From a bacterium (GTDB lineage: Bacteria > CLD3 > SB21): DNA of 30,600 bases. Under the pieces are notes generated by a model. The model made no database searches. It saw only the letters and a list, made by a program, of their open reading frames with translations, and was not told the DNA's origin. Below, in pieces: positions 26,500 to 30,600 of the stretch. Location of the stretch: the NCBI GenBank assembly GCA_013360215.1, contig JABWCP010000033.1, positions 1 to 30,600 of the forward strand, read 5' to 3'. The first letter of the stretch is position 1, and every line of letters starts with the position of its first letter. The position numbers were made by a program, and so were the translations under genes.

Positions 26500-27699
26500 T
26501 TAAATCAGTTTTAATTCCGACAAACAGGTTTTGATACGCTCAAACGAACGACCGATATCGCTATCTAAACCGACGGACATACGAACCAAACCATCACCGA
26601 GCCCCATCGCTTGACGCTCTTCTTCCGGAATTTCGGATGAGGTACTATGCCCGGGAGCGCTGAATAGCGTTTTAAAATAACCCAAACTCACAGCGAGGTA
26701 TCCGACTTTTTCTTGCTGCATCCGCGTCATCAAAGTTTCAGCTTTTTCCGATGTACCGGCATCAATCGCCAGCATACCGCCAAATCCGAATTGTTCATTC
26801 ATCATAGACTTAAGGAGTTCATGTTGACGATGCGACGGCAGCCCAGGATAATATACCCGTAACCCCAATTTTTCAAGCTCCGTGGCAATATAAAGCGCGT
26901 TACGGCTATGCTGTTGGATGCGAATATGCAAACTATGTAAATTTTTCAGAATACTCGCTGCGCGCATGCTATCAAGCACAGGCCCCATAAGCATACATGC
27001 TCCGGAATTGATATCCGTGAGTTGATGGATGAATTCGTCACTGGCGCAGATGCAGCCCGCTACGCAATCGCTCGTACCGTTGATAAATTTGGTCAAACTG
27101 TGAACCACCACATCCGCACCTTGGCGAATCGGCGAAATGGTCATAGGACTGAAAGTATTATCAACCACGAGTTTTGCCTTATGCGTATGCGCCAGTTTTG
27201 CAAGCGCGGGTATATTGGCTACTTCCAGCAAAGGATTGCTCACCGCTTCGGTATAGATCACCCGCGTCTTGGAAGAGATTAATTTTTGAATGGCAGGAAT
27301 GTCTTGCATATTGACAAAATGAACTTTGATCCCGAGTCGTGGAAGAAAATTTTTGAATAGCGCGTACGTCCCGCCATACACCGTACGGCTGCATATCACT
27401 TCATCGCCGGTCATGCATGATTGGAGTATGGTCGAACTGATGGCGGCCATGCCGGACGCCGTTACCTGAGCGGATGCACTGGCTTCGAGGGCTGCCAGTG
27501 AACGCGAAAGTTCTTTATTGATCGGGTTCCAGTGGCGCGAATATAGAAAACAACCTTCGATTTCGTGATCAAACAATTCACGCATTTTATCCGGTGACAT
27601 AAAAGTATATGTCGAAGAATCGGTAATGGACGGATTGACATCGCCGTATTCACCGAATACCCAGTGATCTTGTATCGCAAGCATGGGATCATAACTCAT
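26500..27699 (-). CDS. PLP-dependent trans-sulfuration enzyme (methionine gamma-lyase/cystathionine synthase or lyase type)
   Basis: 399 residues, normal for the Cys/Met-metabolism PLP family. Visible landmarks: Tyr108 in TVYGG, Asp180 in VVDNTFSPM, and Lys204 in HSLTKFINGTSD, which forms the internal aldimine with pyridoxal phosphate; the C-terminal domain has VGYLAVSLGYFKTLFSAPGHSTSSE. Members cleave or form C-S bonds of cystathionine, homocysteine or methionine; which one cannot be decided here. AAAGG about 8 bases before the ATG supports the start. The IS982 end lies 12 bases past the stop, so the natural terminator may be lost and transcripts may run into the transposase remnant. Confidence 0.93.
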   Translation of the reverse strand: MSYDPMLAIQDHWVFGEYGDVNPSITDSSTYTFMSPDKMRELFDHEIEGCFLYSRHWNPINKELSRSLAALEASASAQVTASGMAAISSTILQSCMTGDEVICSRTVYGGTYALFKNFLPRLGIKVHFVNMQDIPAIQKLISSKTRVIYTEAVSNPLLEVANIPALAKLAHTHKAKLVVDNTFSPMTISPIRQGADVVVHSLTKFINGTSDCVAGCICASDEFIHQLTDINSGACMLMGPVLDSMRAASILKNLHSLHIRIQQHSRNALYIATELEKLGLRVYYPGLPSHRQHELLKSMMNEQFGFGGMLAIDAGTSEKAETLMTRMQQEKVGYLAVSLGYFKTLFSAPGHSTSSEIPEEERQAMGLGDGLVRMSVGLDSDIGRSFERIKTCLSELKLI

Positions 27700-27837
27700 A
27701 GCAACGCCCTTTCCTGAAGTATTTCATCAGAAAAAAAGGCAAATACGCTCTACATCCAATGATATTTGTCAATAAACGCTTTAAAGTTTTTTAATAATTA
27801 AATAACTACATAATTATTTTATTTAATATCACACTAC

Positions 27838-27880
27838 AAAAAACCGTCTTGTAAAAGTACGGCATCTTCACAAAACGGTT
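27838..27880 (-). terminator. terminator of the fasciclin gene
   Basis: Minus-strand hairpin with 11-bp arms (AACCGTTTTGT and ACAAGACGGTT, one mismatched pair) followed directly by a run of six T, starting 17 bases after the fasciclin stop. Confidence 0.65.
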
Positions 27881-27896
27881 AAATATAATACAAATG

Positions 27897-28454
27897 CTAT
27901 TTTGCCGGGGCCAGCATAACGCCATCCACCACATGGATAATCCCATTAGAGGCAGGAATGGACGCAATGATCGTAGCATTACCATTGACGATAACTTTGC
28001 CGTCTTTGACGCTAAACGTCGCCGGCTGACCGCTAAACATATTCATTACCTGACCGTCACGAAAACTTTCGGATTTGAAGATACTCACATTCACATGATA
28101 AAATAATACGTTTTTAAGCGCACTTTTTTTCTCCGGTTTCAAAAGCTCTTCGACGGTTCCTTTGGGCAACTTTTCAAACGCCGCATTCGTCGGCGCAAAA
28201 ACCGTGAACGGGCCGGGATTGGCCAATACATCCACAAGGCCGCTGGCTTTGAGTGCCTCGACAAGCGTCGTGTGATCTTTGGAGCCGAGAGCAATTTGAA
28301 CAATGTTCTTCTGTGATACATTGTCATTCACAGCCGACATACCGGCCGGCATATTGGCGCCGCCCTTGTCCGAGTTATCCGACGGCTTCGATGGGGATTG
28401 GCAACCGCTCAATACGATGCCGGTAATCACTAACAACATCATTAAACGTTTCAT
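27897..28454 (-). CDS. fasciclin-domain lipoprotein
   Basis: 185 residues from the ATG at 28454, chosen for AGGAG 8 bases upstream and the lipoprotein signal MKRLMMLLVITGIVLSGC (lipid Cys18). After a Ser/Asp linker, one complete fasciclin (FAS1) domain follows: TTLVEALKASGLVDVLANPG, FTVFAPTNAAFEKLP, the central YHV, and IHVVDGVMLAP at the end. FAS1 domains mediate adhesion or binding at the cell surface. The gene stands alone with its own leader and terminator. Confidence 0.95.
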   Translation of the reverse strand: MKRLMMLLVITGIVLSGCQSPSKPSDNSDKGGANMPAGMSAVNDNVSQKNIVQIALGSKDHTTLVEALKASGLVDVLANPGPFTVFAPTNAAFEKLPKGTVEELLKPEKKSALKNVLFYHVNVSIFKSESFRDGQVMNMFSGQPATFSVKDGKVIVNGNATIIASIPASNGIIHVVDGVMLAPAK

Positions 28455-28481
28455 AAAACTTCTCCTGAATTTTATCATAGC

Positions 28482-28498
28482 GGTTCACGTTTTGAACC
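28482..28498. promoter_or_regulatory. palindrome GGTTCA-CGTTT-TGAACC in the fasciclin leader
   Basis: Perfect 6-bp inverted repeat with 5-base spacer, 28 bases before the fasciclin ATG; could be an operator or a small leader hairpin. An AT-rich, TATATT-containing stretch lies just upstream. Confidence 0.4.
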
Positions 28499-28519
28499 TG
28501 ATTAAATATATATTTTATT

Positions 28520-28556
28520 TTAATTAAAGTCAAAAGAGTCTTAAATCTTTAATTAA
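28520..28556. repeat. inverted repeat TTAATTAAAG/CTTTAATTAA
   Basis: Perfect 10-bp arms with a 17-base loop between the YiiX-like and fasciclin genes. There is no T-run directly after the stem on the minus strand, so it is not a clear terminator; an operator or chance in AT-rich DNA are alternatives. Confidence 0.35.
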
Positions 28557-28591
28557 AAAATTTTTATACTTTTTCTTTTCCACCCAGCTGA

Positions 28592-30064
28592 TTAGTTCAT
28601 CATATCAAGTTTGTTTTTGGCTACGCGTGCCAGTCGGTGGCGTTCCCATAGCGGAGGGAAATACTGCTTTTCCTCGGTAAATTTTTTTACTTCGTCCTTA
28701 AGTATTGCACGAATGGCGTGATGCCGCTCTGAAAACCACTGATTGCGCAGAGCCGCCGTTGCACTCATTCCTTCCGGGATTGGCCCGACTTTTCCAAAAA
28801 AATTTAGAATTACAGAATAGGCTTTTGCTATTCGGGCCGGCGGTAAATACCACATGTTATACTCTATCGGTTTGCCGGCATCGGCATCTTCCAGCATGAT
28901 ATCAATCACGGCATTATCCAGTTGATCCTGTAACAGCGCAGATGCATTTCGCCATTCGGCTACGACTTGCAGTTGCGGATCGTATTCGAGATCCGCCGGT
29001 TCCTGTGTTTCAAAATGCCGAACACCGAAATACGACAACCATTGTTTGGTACCCGGCGACGTGATACGCGAAATACCCATCCACAAACCGATTCCTACCG
29101 ATTCATACGCCGACGAAGCCACCTCGGAACAAAACAATGCGCCATGATCGCGGTAGTTCATAACAAAATCGTACGGAATGTGCTTTTGCAAGGCCGCCTG
29201 AAGGGCAAAATCCGCCGCTTTATGCGGCGCCATCGGATCGCCGGCCAAAACAGGAATATCATAGCGCGGACGCAAGATCAAAATGCGTAATTTTTTATCG
29301 GCGATGTATTCATCCCATGTTGCGATTGCAACGCCTTTCTCAATATGCGCCTCAATCAATGAAATTTTTCCGGTCGCCGAATCAATATGCACAAGCGCGA
29401 CATGCGAAAAATTACCCGGAAAATCATTACCGCGGGCAATCAATGCCGATGTCGGCGCACCGCCGCGTGATACCAAAATATCACCGCTATGCAACGTAAC
29501 ACCCAATACCTCGGCATGTGGTGTAACCGAGGACTCCGCATGCCCGAAACTAAGCTCCGTAAGTTTTTCGGTCTGCGATTGTAGTAGAACTTCTTCAAGT
29601 GCCGTACGCATACCGTACAAAATACGATAAAGTCTTTCTCTAGTGATACGATCGGTCATATCCCAACTACGGCTTTGCCTCTTTACGGCGAATCGCAAAC
29701 TCATAATAACACGCGAAAAATCAGCAACGTATTCCGGCTTTACCGCAACGCGGGTAGCTAAATAATAAACGCTCCGCTCAATATGCCAAAACAACGCGTC
29801 GTTTGGACTCACAGCATTAGTATTCAGTGTGTCGGCCATGCGTTGTAACTGAGCCATGGATTGTTGAATCAATTTGTCCGTTTGTAAGCCCTTTTCATTA
29901 CGTGATGCTACAAATTCGCGCTCTAGCGTTTGCCACAAACTGTCCTGATTCCATGTAAAAGACTGAATAATATCCGATTCTGAAGTTATCCATGTTTCTT
30001 CAGGAATCATCAAAAAGAAATAAAACAAAATAATGCCTAAGGTGAATTTGTATTTTTTTCCCAT
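28592..30064 (-). CDS. YiiX/YebB-like permuted NlpC/P60 cysteine hydrolase
   Basis: 490 residues. An N-terminal hydrophobic anchor (FTLGIILFYFFLMI) places it at the membrane or in the periplasm. A helical region (~30-185) precedes the permuted papain-like core at ~190-330: GDILVSRG, His221 (FSHVALVHID), Glu238 (SLIEAH) and Cys312 (ALFCSEVASSAY). His before Cys is the hallmark of the circularly permuted family, whose members hydrolyse amide or thioester bonds, possibly in lipids or cell wall. The ~110-residue C-terminal helical extension is unassigned. GAGGAA lies about 12 bases before the ATG. Confidence 0.88.
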   Translation of the reverse strand: MGKKYKFTLGIILFYFFLMIPEETWITSESDIIQSFTWNQDSLWQTLEREFVASRNEKGLQTDKLIQQSMAQLQRMADTLNTNAVSPNDALFWHIERSVYYLATRVAVKPEYVADFSRVIMSLRFAVKRQSRSWDMTDRITRERLYRILYGMRTALEEVLLQSQTEKLTELSFGHAESSVTPHAEVLGVTLHSGDILVSRGGAPTSALIARGNDFPGNFSHVALVHIDSATGKISLIEAHIEKGVAIATWDEYIADKKLRILILRPRYDIPVLAGDPMAPHKAADFALQAALQKHIPYDFVMNYRDHGALFCSEVASSAYESVGIGLWMGISRITSPGTKQWLSYFGVRHFETQEPADLEYDPQLQVVAEWRNASALLQDQLDNAVIDIMLEDADAGKPIEYNMWYLPPARIAKAYSVILNFFGKVGPIPEGMSATAALRNQWFSERHHAIRAILKDEVKKFTEEKQYFPPLWERHRLARVAKNKLDMMN

Positions 30065-30295
30065 TGCTATATCACATTCCTCAATTTGTTTATCCAGAAG
30101 ATGCTCATTTCCTAAATCATAATCGAAAGCTTTTTAAAAATTTACCAAAGATAGGGTATGCTTGGATAGTAAGGTATGTTTATACTATGGAATACTTACA
30201 TGTGTACTCAAATAAAAATATTTAAAAAAACCTGTAAGTTTTTGAGATAAATCCGAACTCTACATATGAACATCACGAAGCAAAGGGAATATTTT
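30065..30295. promoter_or_regulatory. divergent intergenic region
   Basis: 231 bases between the minus-strand YiiX-like gene and the plus-strand secreted-protein gene, so it should carry both promoters. It is AT-rich; a short CTTACA/TGTAAG symmetry is visible, but no promoter boxes with correct spacing were convincing. Confidence 0.4.
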
Positions 30296-30600
30296 ATGCA
30301 CCACCGATTAATCACTCTTATGCTTTTATGGTTTGCAGCCTTAATCGTATTTCAGATAACCCCTCTTTCGAAATCACTAGCAGGCATTGACGCCAAGACC
30401 CGCCTCAAACTCAAACTGCGTAAACCGGATATTGTTGACATCAAATTCATCAATGCCGGTAACTGGCGTTACGCCATGCGTAATCAGGGATCCTTTATGT
30501 ATGACAGTCCCGATAGTGATGGTAATGGCAATAATGCCGGAGGAATATTTCCACGTGGCTCAGATGTTAGTATCGTCTTTGCCGCCGGTGCATGGATCGG
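30296..30600 (+). CDS. secreted FCB-type protein, 5' part only
   Basis: Runs off the right edge; about 101 codons are visible. ATG 30296 has AAAGGGA 7 bases upstream. Signal peptide MHHRLITLMLLWFAALIVFQ is followed by IKFINAGNWRYAMRNQGSF, a Gly/Asn linker, and GGIFPRGSDVSIVFAAGAWIG. This opening is one I know from large FCB-group secreted proteins that often end in a T9SS-type sorting domain; the end is not in view. Only complete plus-strand gene start in the window. Confidence 0.8.
   Translation, partial: MHHRLITLMLLWFAALIVFQITPLSKSLAGIDAKTRLKLKLRKPDIVDIKFINAGNWRYAMRNQGSFMYDSPDSDGNGNNAGGIFPRGSDVSIVFAAGAWI

Noticed and set aside
30162-30186. Promoter TTGGAT/TATACT before the right-edge gene
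   Set aside because: Spacing of 13 bases is too short for a functional sigma-70-type promoter.

Overview
The window looks like a chromosomal segment of a Gram-negative bacterium of the Bacteroidota/FCB group. The evidence is a 1263-residue hybrid two-component sensor (propeller, kinase, receiver, AraC) of the kind typical of that group, a very large beta-helix protein ending in a NYPNPFNPST/FlgD-like secretion tail, many Sec-signal and lipoprotein precursors, and a right-edge gene whose start resembles large secreted FCB proteins. Base composition is moderate, around the mid-40s percent GC by eye. I cannot assign a genus. Ignavibacteria-like or unclassified FCB lineages fit better than classical gut Bacteroides, but that is inference.

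Layout. Almost every gene is on the minus strand, so transcription runs right to left; only the last, partial gene and the remnant of an IS3-type element are on plus. (1) 1-5751: a tightly packed run, read 5' to 3', of a small membrane protein, a Tat-exported metallo-hydrolase, an exported TPR protein, DNA primase (dnaG) and a YpdA-like flavoprotein cut by the left edge. (2) 5828-9198: an esterase-TPR fusion, a standalone cysteine-cluster protein, a DinB-fold protein and a DUF1761 membrane protein. (3) 9225-18520: six consecutive predicted envelope or secreted proteins, namely an outer-membrane-like protein, a DUF4920 lipoprotein, an Asp-box (BNR) lipoprotein, a 713-residue Lys-rich exported protein, a small TPR lipoprotein and the 1336-residue beta-helix protein. 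(4) 18564-23493: an exported metallo-beta-lactamase-fold hydrolase and the hybrid sensor. (5) 23563-26487: an accessory island with a strong bidirectional terminator, the 3' remnant of a lost gene, an AT-rich lipoprotein gene, and an IS982-type element broken by an IS3-type element that is itself internally deleted. (6) 26500-30064: a Cys/Met-metabolism PLP enzyme, a fasciclin lipoprotein and a YiiX-like cysteine hydrolase. (7) 30296-end: the start of a divergent secreted protein.

How the genes fit together. The dnaG run looks like one transcription unit (1-base and 4-base overlaps, 1-base gap). The envelope block may be expressed as one or a few units, and the sensor upstream of it could be a local regulator, but nothing in the sequence proves that. 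YpdA implies a low-molecular-weight thiol system, though its usual cysteine is replaced by Thr here. No CRISPR array, rRNA, tRNA or prophage was seen. I did not find a convincing wholly new multi-gene system. The points most worth a second look are the nested, decayed insertion sequences, the replaced gene beside them, the standalone cysteine-cluster protein, and the block of uncharacterised exported proteins.
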